From CAWIJK01 sp963836375 (GTDB lineage: Bacteria; Actinomycetota; Acidimicrobiia; Acidimicrobiales; RAAP-2), in contig CAWIJK010000002.1 in the NCBI GenBank assembly GCA_963836375.1, positions 1,240,001-1,304,000 of the forward strand: a DNA stretch of 64,000 nt, read 5' to 3'. The stretch's first letter is position 1. The number at the start of each line of letters is the position of its first letter. Under the pieces are notes generated by a model. The model ran no database searches. It saw only the letters and a list, made by a program, of their open reading frames with translations, and was not told the origin of the DNA. This document shows positions 43,402-51,568 of the stretch, one piece after another. Both the position numbers and the translations under genes were made by a program.

Positions 43402-43816
43402 TCAGGTGCGGTACCGGCGCCTCACCACCAGGCGCGGCGCGGTCCAGGTGGCGTCGACGGCGCAAACCTTGTTGTCGACCAGGCCGAGCGGGAGGGTCAG
43501 GTTCCCCCCGACATCGTCGGTGAGGTTGATCGCCGTCTTCGAGGCCCGCTTGGGCCAGCAGATCCACAGGCCGCCGTCGGGGTGGACCATGCGGGCCAGC
43601 CGCTCGATCCGGCCCTCGAGCACCCGCCGCTCGGTGAAGGAGGCCACCACCACGTCGGCCCGTCCCTGCGCCCGGCGCCGCAGCGTGACCCCGGGTCCGG
43701 GGTCGTCGAGCACCCCGGCCGGCGCGTCGAGGAGGGCCACGACGCAACCCGGGGCCGATGCCGAGCTTGCCCGAGAGCGCGCTCGGCGGGCCCCCGGCTC
43801 GGTCGGGGGCGCCCAC
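43402..43816 (-). pseudogene. DUF3052-family gene, frameshifted
   Basis: The C-terminal ~110 residues read as DUF3052: VVALLDAPAGVLDD, GGLWICWPKRAS, LVDNKVCAVDATW. The expected N-terminus (SGKLGIGPG) is in the neighbouring frame, from GTG 43816 right after the stop of the repeat protein (TGA-GTG). Skipping one base near 43751 joins them into ~137 residues. The family is of unknown function. It is coupled to the CAP-repeat gene upstream. Either a sequence error or a recent inactivation. Confidence 0.75.
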
Positions 43817-45187
43817 TCAGGCCACCGAGCCGAAGAAGCCGGCGGCGCCGAAGCTGAAGAGTCCCCCGTCGGCGGCCACCAGCCAGTAGCCGCTGTCCCC
43901 GGTGGCGGCCATCCCGGTCACCGGCTGGGCCAGGGGGCGGCCCCCCATCGACCCCTCGAAGGGGAGGTCGAAGGAGAAGACACCACCGTCGGCGGCGACG
44001 AACCGGTAGCCGGTCCCCTGCGGTGCGGCCTCCATGCCCACGATCGGGCGGTTGAGGCCGATCGCCCCGGTGGAGCCGTAGAAGGGGGCGCCGAAGCTGA
44101 AGACGCCCCCGTCGGCGGCCACCAGCCAGTAGCCGCCGGTGGCGTCGTCGGCCGCCATCGCCACCACCGGGCGGTTGAGCCGGGCGCCGCCCATCGAGCC
44201 GTCGAACGGCGCGTCGCCGAAGGCGAAGACCCCGCCGTCGGCGGCCACGAACCAATAGCCGCCGCCGTCGGGGGTGACCGCCATGCCGACGATGGGCGCC
44301 GTGAGGCGGATCGCCCCGGTGGAGCCGTAGAAGCGGGCGTCACCGAAGCTGAAGAGCCCCCCGTCGGCGGCCACCAGCCAGTAGCCGCCGCCGTCGGGGG
44401 TCGCCGCCATGCCGACGATCGGCGCGTTGAGCGCCTCCCCCGACATGTCGCCGAGTGGGGCGGCCGAACCGAAGGCCCTGATCACCCCGGTCGAGCTCAC
44501 CTCCCAGTACCCGGTGCCACCGGGGGCGGCCGCCATGGCGACGACACCGGGGGCGATGCCGAGCAGCTGCTGGGCCTGGGTCCAGGTGAAGACCTCGTCG
44601 GTCGGCGGGGCGTCGGTGCAGACGAAGATGGCGGCCAGCGAGCCGTTGAAAAAAGCGGTCGGGTTGGCGCCCGCCCCCATCACCAAGGTGGGCGCAGTGC
44701 CCGGCGGGGTGCAGCCCGCGTAGCCGGCCAAGATGACGTCGCGGTGACCCCAGCAGCCGCCGGCCGTCGGCGAGGTGCAGTTGATGTTCAAGGTGCTGAG
44801 CGACGAACCTCCCCAGCCGTCCTGGTACATCCACTCGTAATTGGCGGCGAGGGCGCTCGACCAGCCACCGGCCCAGATCCCGCCCCCGGCCAACACTGGT
44901 CCCCCACCGGTCAGGGACTGGGGGAACGAGGGGTCGCTCGACGAGTCGGCGGCCGCCTGGGCCGCCCCGTCGAGCTGGGCCGTCATCGCCACGAAGGGGG
45001 CCAGCCCCCGGGCGGTCCGCTCGAGGTTCTCGACCACGAAGATCTGCTCGGGCACAGACAGGGTGTCGAAAGCACCCTGGTCGAAGGTCAGCGGGCCCAG
45101 ACCCTCGTCGGCCCGGGCCTGGTCGGTGGCCTGCTCGGGGTCCGGGCTCGAGGCGACGATGTTGGCCGGCGGGTTCGCCGGGGGCAC
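43817..45187 (-). CDS. Secreted CAP-like domain protein with 42-residue repeats
   Basis: The frame from GTG 45187 gives 456 residues. Residues ~25-160 are a CAP/SCP-like domain (EWMYQDGWGG, then GCWGHRDVILAGYAG). Six ~42-residue repeats of the GYWLVAADGGVFSFG type follow to the end. Upstream of 45187 the same frame encodes a good signal peptide (SALGALLVVGALGAGG) but no ATG, GTG or TTG before a stop at 45434. A GTG at 45353 in another frame would join it if one base were skipped. The gene therefore probably extends to 45353. It is a wall-associated protein paralogous in its repeats to the Rpf protein. Confidence 0.8.
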   Translation of the reverse strand: MPPANPPANIVASSPDPEQATDQARADEGLGPLTFDQGAFDTLSVPEQIFVVENLERTARGLAPFVAMTAQLDGAAQAAADSSSDPSFPQSLTGGGPVLAGGGIWAGGWSSALAANYEWMYQDGWGGSSLSTLNINCTSPTAGGCWGHRDVILAGYAGCTPPGTAPTLVMGAGANPTAFFNGSLAAIFVCTDAPPTDEVFTWTQAQQLLGIAPGVVAMAAAPGGTGYWEVSSTGVIRAFGSAAPLGDMSGEALNAPIVGMAATPDGGGYWLVAADGGLFSFGDARFYGSTGAIRLTAPIVGMAVTPDGGGYWFVAADGGVFAFGDAPFDGSMGGARLNRPVVAMAADDATGGYWLVAADGGVFSFGAPFYGSTGAIGLNRPIVGMEAAPQGTGYRFVAADGGVFSFDLPFEGSMGGRPLAQPVTGMAATGDSGYWLVAADGGLFSFGAAGFFGSVA

Positions 45188-45429
45188 GAGCCCGGCCGAG
45201 GCCCGTACCGCGCCGACGCTGTCTCTCGGTGGGGCACCGGCGGCGGGGGCGCCGCCCGCACCGAGCGCGCCGACGACGAGCAGCGCCCCGAGCGCCGACC
45301 ACCGGCGGCGGGCCGGCGGCGGGGCCGGGCCGCCCCCGGTCGGCGCGTGGCACCGTGTCTCTGCGTGCGTCCGGTGCAGCGGCGTCCCCTCACCCGTCCG
45401 TCGGCACCCCGCAGCGCCGCGTCGGCGAT

Positions 45430-45448
45430 CACGCTACACGGCAGCGTG
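45430..45448. promoter_or_regulatory. Inverted repeat CACGCT-N7-AGCGTG
   Basis: A six-base stem with a seven-base loop, 55 bases after the acyl-CoA dehydrogenase stop and about 77 bases before the likely start of the CAP-repeat gene. It could be a short terminator or an operator. Confidence 0.35.
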
Positions 45449-45502
45449 GCACTGCCCCCGCCCCCCGGCGCGCCGGGACGGGCCACGACGCGGAGCGCCG
45501 GG

Positions 45503-46663
45503 CTAGCGGGCGGTGGCGTCGCGGGGAAGGCCCAGCCCGTGCTCGGCCACGATGGTGCGGTTGATCTCGCTCGTCCCCCCGGCGATCGAGGCCTGGGGGG
45601 CCGAGGCCAGGTTGGTGGCCCAGCGCCCGCAGAGGGCGGCCGGGCCCAAGATGGCCAGGGCCAGCTCGGCCATCTCCCGCTCGGCGGCCGCCCACAGCAG
45701 CTTGGCCCCGCTGCCCATGACCGGCGAAGGTGCAGCACCGCGGCCGATGGCCTCGAGCTCTCGGGTCGTGGTCCACCTCATGCAGGCGATCCGGCTGTAG
45801 AGGGCGGCCAGCCGGTCCCGCACGACGGGGTCGCCGAGGGCGTCGCACCCACGGGCCTCCTCCAACAGCCCGGCCAGCCGGGCGCTCAGGCCCAGGTGGA
45901 GGCGGGCCACCCCGGCCCGCTCGAAGCTGAGGGTGGTCATGGCCACCCGCCAGCCCCCGTCGAGCTCGCCCAGCAACGCCGAGGCCGGGACGGCCACATT
46001 GTCGAAGAACAGCTCCGAGAAGGTGCGCTCGCCGGCCATCGTGCGCAACGGGCGGACCTCGATGCCCGGGGTGCCCATGTCGACCAGCAGGCAGCTGATC
46101 CCCTTGTGCTTGGGGACCTCGGTGTTGGTGCGGACGTAGAGCTGGCACCAATCGGCCCTCGAGCCCAGGCTGTTCCAGGTCTTCTGCCCGTTGACGACGA
46201 ACTGGTCGCCGTCGAGGTCGGCCCGGGTGCGCAGTGAGGCCAGGTCGGAGCCGGCGTCGGGCTCGGACATCCCCTGGGACCAGATCTCGTCGCCCCGCAG
46301 CATCGGCTCGAGGAAGCGCTCCCGCTGGGCGTCGGTCCCGATGGCCATGATGGCCGGGGCGATGTTGGAAACCCCGATGACGTTGACCGGACCCGGGGCC
46401 TCGGCCCGGGACATCTCTTCGAGGTAGGCCAGTTGCTCGTCGATGCCCGCGTCGCGCCCGCCGTAGCGGGCCGGCCAGGAGACCGCCGCCCAGCGGCCCT
46501 CGTAGAGCTGGCGGTTCCACTCCCGGAGCACCTCGAAGTTGTCCGCCTCGTCGAACCCGCCCCGCCCCGCCTCGACCACCTCGTGGCGCAGGTGGGCGTC
46601 GAGCCAGTCGCGCAGCTCGCGGCGGAACCGGGCCAGTGACCCCTCGTCCGGGCGCTCAGTCAC
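45503..46663 (-). CDS. Acyl-CoA dehydrogenase
   Basis: A 386-residue acyl-CoA dehydrogenase: WSQGMSEPDAGSDLASL, KTWNSLGSRADWCQLYVRT and the C-terminal IAGGTSEINRTIVAEHGLG. It is the last gene of the leftward operon that starts at 51056, and its start overlaps the CoA ligase stop by eight bases. It is of the same type as the operon's first gene, so the two may act on successive or different-length intermediates, or pair. Confidence 0.9.
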   Translation of the reverse strand: MTERPDEGSLARFRRELRDWLDAHLRHEVVEAGRGGFDEADNFEVLREWNRQLYEGRWAAVSWPARYGGRDAGIDEQLAYLEEMSRAEAPGPVNVIGVSNIAPAIMAIGTDAQRERFLEPMLRGDEIWSQGMSEPDAGSDLASLRTRADLDGDQFVVNGQKTWNSLGSRADWCQLYVRTNTEVPKHKGISCLLVDMGTPGIEVRPLRTMAGERTFSELFFDNVAVPASALLGELDGGWRVAMTTLSFERAGVARLHLGLSARLAGLLEEARGCDALGDPVVRDRLAALYSRIACMRWTTTRELEAIGRGAAPSPVMGSGAKLLWAAAEREMAELALAILGPAALCGRWATNLASAPQASIAGGTSEINRTIVAEHGLGLPRDATAR

Positions 46664-48215
46664 CCTCGGCCCCCCCGACGCCGCGGTCCGGGCCTTCTCG
46701 GCCCTCGGCGGTCCGACTCCGCTCGGCGACCAGGGCCGAGAGGGCGCGGCGGTCGACCTTGTCCATGGCCGTGAGGGGCAGGGCGTCGACCACCGTCACC
46801 TCGTCGGGCAGCTTGTAGCGGGCCAGCCGGTCCCCGGCGAAGCGCCGGAGCGAGTCAACGTCGGGTGGCGCTGACCCGGGGCTCGGCACCACCACGGCCA
46901 CCCCCACCTCGCCCATCACCGGGTCGGGCCGGCCGACCAGGGCCAGGGCCGCCACCTGGGGGTGGTCGGCCAGGACCGCCTCGACCTCCATCGGGTGCAC
47001 GTTGTAGCCGCCCCGCACGTAGCGCTCGAGGGCCCGACCGGCCAGGCGAAGGCGCCCGCGGTCGTCGATCCACCCGAGGTCGCCGGTGCGCACCGAACCC
47101 GAGGGGGTGAAGGCGGCGGCGGTGGCCGCCGGGTCGTGCCAGTAGCCCTCCATCACCGCCGGCGAACCCAGCGTCACCTCGCCCACCTCGCCGTCGGGGA
47201 CCGGCCGCCCCTCGGGGTCGACCACGGCCAAGGTGACCCCGGGCTGGGGACGGCCCACACTCACCTCCGCGTCCTCGTCGGGGTCGTCGAACGACGTCGC
47301 GGTGCCGATCCCGGCCTCGGTGCACGAATAGCGGGTGGACAGCGGGACCCCGAAGCGGGCCCGGGCCTCGCGCACCAGGGCCGGGGTGGCCGGGCCACCC
47401 CCGACGACGATGGCCCGGACGCTCGAGAGGTCGTAGCGGTCGAAGTCGGGCACGCGCAGCAAGAGCGCCAGCTGGGTCGGCACCCCGGCCACCGCGGCGA
47501 TCTGGAGCTCGGCGATCCGCCGCAGGGTGTCGGCGGCCCGCCAGTTGCGGGTCAGGTACTGGGTGGTCCCCCGCCGCAGGTTGCCGGCCAGCTTGGTCAT
47601 GGGGCCCAGGTGGGCCAGGGCCGAGCCGGCCAGGGCCTTGCCGCCGCCGCCCCACTCGGGACCCACGTCGGTCCGGGTGATGAAGGCGATCTGGCGCTCG
47701 CAGAACAGGGCACCCTTGGGGACCCCGGTGGTCCCCGAGGTGAAGACGATGGCCACCGGGCGCCCGGGGTCGGTGACCAGGGCCGGCGGGGACTCGCCGG
47801 CCGAGGCCAGCTCGGCCAGGACCGAGTCGGGGGAGTCGGCCTCGGTCACCGCCAGCACCCGGGCCCCGTCGAGGTCGGACTCGTCGGGCGCCAGGGCGTC
47901 GGTGGTGACCACCACCCGCGGGCCGGCCGCGCCGAGGACGGCGGCGCGCTCGACGGGGCCCAGCTTGGCGTTGACCGCCGCGGTGACCGCGCCCAGCTTG
48001 GCCGCCCCCAGGTAGGCCACGATGTGCTCGGGCCCCGACGGAAGCACCAGGGCCACGACGTCGCCGGGGCCGACACCGGCCCGGGCCATGCCCACCGCCA
48101 CCCCGTCGGCCAGCCGGTCGAGATCAGCGAAGCTGAGGGACCAGCCCCCCTCGGTGACCAGTGCCGGGCGGTCGCCGAAGCGCTGCGCCGCCTCGGCGAC
48201 CGTCTCAGCGAGCAA
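46656..48215 (-). CDS. AMP-forming acyl-CoA ligase
   Basis: A 519-residue adenylate-forming ligase: IVFTSGTTGVPKGALF (P-loop), RYSCTEAGIG, VRTGDLGWID, and a C-terminal TAMDKVDRRAL with the catalytic Lys. The only available start is TTG 48215; a stop lies 22 bases upstream in frame. It sits between aldehyde and acyl-CoA dehydrogenase genes, so it probably activates the acid produced by the aldehyde dehydrogenase. Confidence 0.88.
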   Translation of the reverse strand: MLAETVAEAAQRFGDRPALVTEGGWSLSFADLDRLADGVAVGMARAGVGPGDVVALVLPSGPEHIVAYLGAAKLGAVTAAVNAKLGPVERAAVLGAAGPRVVVTTDALAPDESDLDGARVLAVTEADSPDSVLAELASAGESPPALVTDPGRPVAIVFTSGTTGVPKGALFCERQIAFITRTDVGPEWGGGGKALAGSALAHLGPMTKLAGNLRRGTTQYLTRNWRAADTLRRIAELQIAAVAGVPTQLALLLRVPDFDRYDLSSVRAIVVGGGPATPALVREARARFGVPLSTRYSCTEAGIGTATSFDDPDEDAEVSVGRPQPGVTLAVVDPEGRPVPDGEVGEVTLGSPAVMEGYWHDPAATAAAFTPSGSVRTGDLGWIDDRGRLRLAGRALERYVRGGYNVHPMEVEAVLADHPQVAALALVGRPDPVMGEVGVAVVVPSPGSAPPDVDSLRRFAGDRLARYKLPDEVTVVDALPLTAMDKVDRRALSALVAERSRTAEGREGPDRGVGGAEGD

Positions 48216-48250
48216 CGACCCGGTGGCCGGCCCCGCTCACCGGGCCCCGC

Positions 48251-49765
48251 TCACCCGGACAGCCCGACGATGACCGACTTGACCTCGGTGAACGCCTCGA
48301 TCGACCCCCAGCCGCCCTCGCGCCCGAGCCCGGAGGACTTGTACCCGCCGAACGGGGTGTTGGGCATCACCGTGTACTCGTTGATGCCCACGGTGCCGGC
48401 CCGCACCGCCTTGGCCACCCGCAGTCCCCGGGCGATGTTGGTCGTGTAGACCCCCGCACCCAGCCCGTAGTCGGTGTCGTTGGCCAGACGGATCGCCTCG
48501 TCCTCGTCGTCGAAGGGCATGGCCACCAGCACCGGTCCGAAGACCTCCTCTCTGGTCACCGACATGGTGTTGTCGACGTCGGCGAACAGGGTCGGGTTGA
48601 CGAAGTTCCCCTGGGCCAGGTCGCCCCCCGGACGGTCCCCGCCCACCACCAGCCGGGCCCCGTCCTTGGGCGCCTGGTCGATGAACCCGAGGATCCGGTC
48701 GAGCTGGCGCTGGTTGATGATCGCCCCCGAGGTCGTCGCCGGGTCGAAGGGGTCGCCGAAGGTCACCATCGAGGCGAGCCCCGAGGCCGACTCGACGAAC
48801 TCGTCGTAGACGTTGCGCTGGACGAGGGACCGGGTCTGGCAGACACAACCCTGGCCCGAGATGCCCATCGACACCATCCCCATGGCCATCATGGCGGCGC
48901 CCGACACGCTGGTGGCGTCCTCGAAGATGATGCTCGGGCTCTTGCCCCCGAGCTCGAGGGTGACCCGCTTGATGCCGTTGCCGCTGGCCGCCAGGATCCG
49001 CTGCCCGACGGCCCGGCTGCCGGTGAAGGTCACCTTGTCCACCCCCGGGTGGGTGACCAGGGTCTCGCCGGTCGGGTCCCCCGTCCCGGTCACCAGGTTG
49101 AAGACCCCGGGCGGCACGCCCGCCTCCTCGATCAGCTCGGTGAGCCGGATCGAGGTCAGCACGGCGAACTCGGAGGGCTTGAGCACCACCGTGCAGCCGG
49201 TGGCCAGGGCCGGGGCCACCTTCTGGGCGAAGAGCATCATCGGGGCGTTCCACGGGATGACCGCGGCGACCACGCCCACCGGCTCGCGGAAGCTGAGCAC
49301 CTGGACGTCGGCCCCGGTCGGCGAGGCCTCGTAGGACGGGAAGGTCTGCCCGCAGATCTTGTCGATCCAGCCGGCGTGATGGTCGAACACGGCGGCGGCC
49401 ATGGCCGAGGACACCACCGACATCGAGCTGAAGGCGATCGGCATTCCGTTCTCGAGGGTCTGGAGCCGGTTGAGCTCGTCACCGTTGCGGGTGATGAGCT
49501 CGACCAGGCGCCCCAGGATCGCCTTGCGATCCTTTGCGTGCAAACGGGGCCAGGGGCCCTCGTCGAAGGCCACCCGGGCGGCCCGCACCGCCCGGTCGAC
49601 ATCGGCGACCGTGCCCAGGGCGAAGGTGGTCACCACCTCGTTGGTGGCCGGGTTCACCTGGTCGAAGGTGGCGCCGTCAGTGGCGTCGGCCCACGCGCCG
49701 TCGATGAACAGCCGACCGGGCCTCACCCCGAGGCGGTCCCTCTCCTTCAGCACCGTCATGGTCAT
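48251..49765 (-). CDS. NAD(P)-dependent aldehyde dehydrogenase
   Basis: A 504-residue aldehyde dehydrogenase with N173 (PWNAP), E271 (LELGG) and C307 (SGQGC) as the catalytic set; C309 is also nearby. The ATG at 49765 follows GAGGAG. It is the second gene in the operon acyl-CoA dehydrogenase, aldehyde dehydrogenase, CoA ligase, acyl-CoA dehydrogenase, and turns an aldehyde into the acid for the ligase. Confidence 0.92.
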   Translation of the reverse strand: MTMTVLKERDRLGVRPGRLFIDGAWADATDGATFDQVNPATNEVVTTFALGTVADVDRAVRAARVAFDEGPWPRLHAKDRKAILGRLVELITRNGDELNRLQTLENGMPIAFSSMSVVSSAMAAAVFDHHAGWIDKICGQTFPSYEASPTGADVQVLSFREPVGVVAAVIPWNAPMMLFAQKVAPALATGCTVVLKPSEFAVLTSIRLTELIEEAGVPPGVFNLVTGTGDPTGETLVTHPGVDKVTFTGSRAVGQRILAASGNGIKRVTLELGGKSPSIIFEDATSVSGAAMMAMGMVSMGISGQGCVCQTRSLVQRNVYDEFVESASGLASMVTFGDPFDPATTSGAIINQRQLDRILGFIDQAPKDGARLVVGGDRPGGDLAQGNFVNPTLFADVDNTMSVTREEVFGPVLVAMPFDDEDEAIRLANDTDYGLGAGVYTTNIARGLRVAKAVRAGTVGINEYTVMPNTPFGGYKSSGLGREGGWGSIEAFTEVKSVIVGLSG

Positions 49766-49799
49766 CGCACGTGCTCCTCTCGGACTGGTTCAGGCCCGC

Positions 49800-51056
49800 T
49801 CAGCTGCGGGGCATGCCGAGCACCCGCTCGGCGATGATGTTGCGCTGGATCTCAGACGTGCCCCCGGCGATGGTCCCGGCGAACGAGCGCAGGTACTGGA
49901 CGGCCCAGGGCCCGTCGGAGAACGGGGCGCTGAGCGACGGGTTGACCGGCGGGGCGCCGAAGTGCTCGGTGTCGAACTCGGTCCAGCGGTTGGGGCCGGG
50001 GCCGTCGAGGTCCAGCCCGCCAGCGCCGAGCGACTCCATCCCGAGCTGGTAGGCGCGCCGGTCGGCCTCGCTGGTGAAGAGCTTGAGGATGAGGTGCTCG
50101 GCCGGCATCTCCCCCCGGGTGGCCTTGGCAAAGCCCCGGTACCCGAGACAACGCATGGCCTGCGCGTCGATGGCCAGGGCAGCCAGGGACTCGGCGAACC
50201 GTGGGTCGTCGCCGATCCGGCCCCCAGCCCCGTCGTCGCGCGCCGCCAGCCGGGTCAGTCCGGCCACGGCCCGCTCGAAGGTCGTCACGTTCATCACCCA
50301 CAGCATCGCCCGCTCGTGGCGCAGCGAGCCCTGGGCCAGAGCCCAGCCGGCGTTGAGCTCGCCGACCAGGTTCTCGGCCGGGACCTCGACGTCGGTGAAG
50401 AAGACCTCGTTGAAGTCGACGTGGTGCAGGTCGGTCAGCTCGGGCAACGGGCGACAGGTCACCCCAGGGGCCTTCATGTCGATGATGAGGACGCTGATGC
50501 CCCGGTGCTTGGCCGCCTCGGGGTCGGTGCGCACGTAGCACATGCACAGGTCGGCCTCGTGGGCGCCCGAGGTCCACACCTTCTGGCCGTTCACCACGAA
50601 ATGGTCCCCCTCGAGCTCGGCCCGGGTGCTGAGCGAGGCCAGGTCGCTGCCGGCGTTCGGCTCGCTCATGCCGACGCACCAGGTGAGCTCCCCTTTGAGG
50701 GTCGGGACCGCGTAGCGCTCCTTTTGCTCCTCGGTGCCGAACTCGATGATCGAGGCGGCGCAGATCGAGAGGCCCTGGGGGTTGAGGGCCCGGGGGATCT
50801 GGCGCTCGGCCACCACCTCGAAGTAGGCCATCTGCTCTTGGGGGGAGGCGTTGCGCCCGCCGAGCTCGGGGGGGAAGCCCGGGACCAGCCACCCGTCGTC
50901 GAACAGCCGGCGCTGCCAGGCCCGGGCCCAGTCGGGGAGGTGGGCCGAGGAGCGCCGGGACTCGGTCATCTGGGCCGGGGTCGGGAGGTGCTCGTCCAGC
51001 CACTCCTCGAACTGGCGGCGGAAGGCGGCCAGCGACTCGTCCGGGGCCAGCCGCAT
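49800..51056 (-). CDS. Acyl-CoA dehydrogenase
   Basis: A 418-residue acyl-CoA dehydrogenase with WCVGMSEPNAGSDLASL, KVWTSGAHEADLCMCYVRTD and a C-terminal IAGGTSEIQRNIIAERVLG. It starts the leftward four-gene operon. The ATG at 51056 lies ten bases from the palindromic operator, so the ribosome site and the promoter are very close to it. Confidence 0.9.
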   Translation of the reverse strand: MRLAPDESLAAFRRQFEEWLDEHLPTPAQMTESRRSSAHLPDWARAWQRRLFDDGWLVPGFPPELGGRNASPQEQMAYFEVVAERQIPRALNPQGLSICAASIIEFGTEEQKERYAVPTLKGELTWCVGMSEPNAGSDLASLSTRAELEGDHFVVNGQKVWTSGAHEADLCMCYVRTDPEAAKHRGISVLIIDMKAPGVTCRPLPELTDLHHVDFNEVFFTDVEVPAENLVGELNAGWALAQGSLRHERAMLWVMNVTTFERAVAGLTRLAARDDGAGGRIGDDPRFAESLAALAIDAQAMRCLGYRGFAKATRGEMPAEHLILKLFTSEADRRAYQLGMESLGAGGLDLDGPGPNRWTEFDTEHFGAPPVNPSLSAPFSDGPWAVQYLRSFAGTIAGGTSEIQRNIIAERVLGMPRS

Positions 51057-51065
51057 GCCTCACTA

Positions 51066-51079
51066 TGACACGGGTGTCA
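51066..51079. promoter_or_regulatory. 14-bp palindrome, putative operator (copy 6)
   Basis: TGACACGGGTGTCA is ten bases upstream of the acyl-CoA dehydrogenase start at 51056. It lies between two operons that run in the same direction, which shows that it marks the second operon and not just divergent regions. Confidence 0.68.
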
Positions 51080-51122
51080 GGCACCGGGCGAGGCAGGGCC
51101 CGACCGGCCCCGGTCGCCCGAG

Positions 51123-51509
51123 TCAGGAGCCGGCCGCCCCGCCCTCGTCGTGGGCCGAGGGGTCCGAGGCGGCCTTGAAGCCCCGGCGGGCGGCCGGGAA
51201 GGCCTCGACGGCGAGCACGATGCCGAAGGCCGGCTCGGTCAAGAGGATGGACCCGGCGATCTCGTCCCAGGTGGCCCCCACCTCGGCCGCCAGCTTGGCG
51301 TGGCGCTCGATGCCCTGGGACTGGCGGGCGATCACCGTGCAGACCATGCGGATCAGCTCGTGGGTCTTTCGGTCCGGCGAGGTGAGCGAGTCGATCGAGG
51401 CCAGCCAGGCGTTCTGGGCCAGCTGCACGTTGGGCGCCCACTCGTGCAGGTAGCGCTCGGAGGGAAAGGGCCAGACGTCGTCGACGCCCTCGGGGCGCCG
51501 GTCGCTCAC
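51123..51509 (-). CDS. Carboxymuconolactone-decarboxylase-like protein without CxxC
   Basis: A 128-residue protein with the CMD helical core SQGIERHAKLAAEVGATWDE. The catalytic cysteines normally at this site (C-x2-C before the His) are absent: it reads QSQGIERH. It is thus not a classical AhpD-like reductase; a decarboxylase-type or non-catalytic role is possible. It is the last gene of the P450 operon, 59 bases after the fused acyl-CoA dehydrogenase. The start is GTG 51509. Confidence 0.75.
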   Translation of the reverse strand: MSDRRPEGVDDVWPFPSERYLHEWAPNVQLAQNAWLASIDSLTSPDRKTHELIRMVCTVIARQSQGIERHAKLAAEVGATWDEIAGSILLTEPAFGIVLAVEAFPAARRGFKAASDPSAHDEGGAAGS

Positions 51510-51568
51510 CGTCGCACCGCCTCGTTCATCTCGTCATCACGCCCCGCACCTTACCGGTGGCCCCAACG

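Noticed and set aside
41738..46237. A 1499-codon open frame on the plus strand
   Set aside because: It overlaps the MFS gene out of frame and runs antisense to the DUF3052, repeat-protein and acyl-CoA dehydrogenase genes, all of which have recognisable families.
5853..51079. Assigning the TGAC-N5-TGTCA sites to the TetR at 24497 or at 56706
   Set aside because: Both TetR genes have different palindromes at their own promoters, and neither is preceded by this motif. The regulator is more likely elsewhere.
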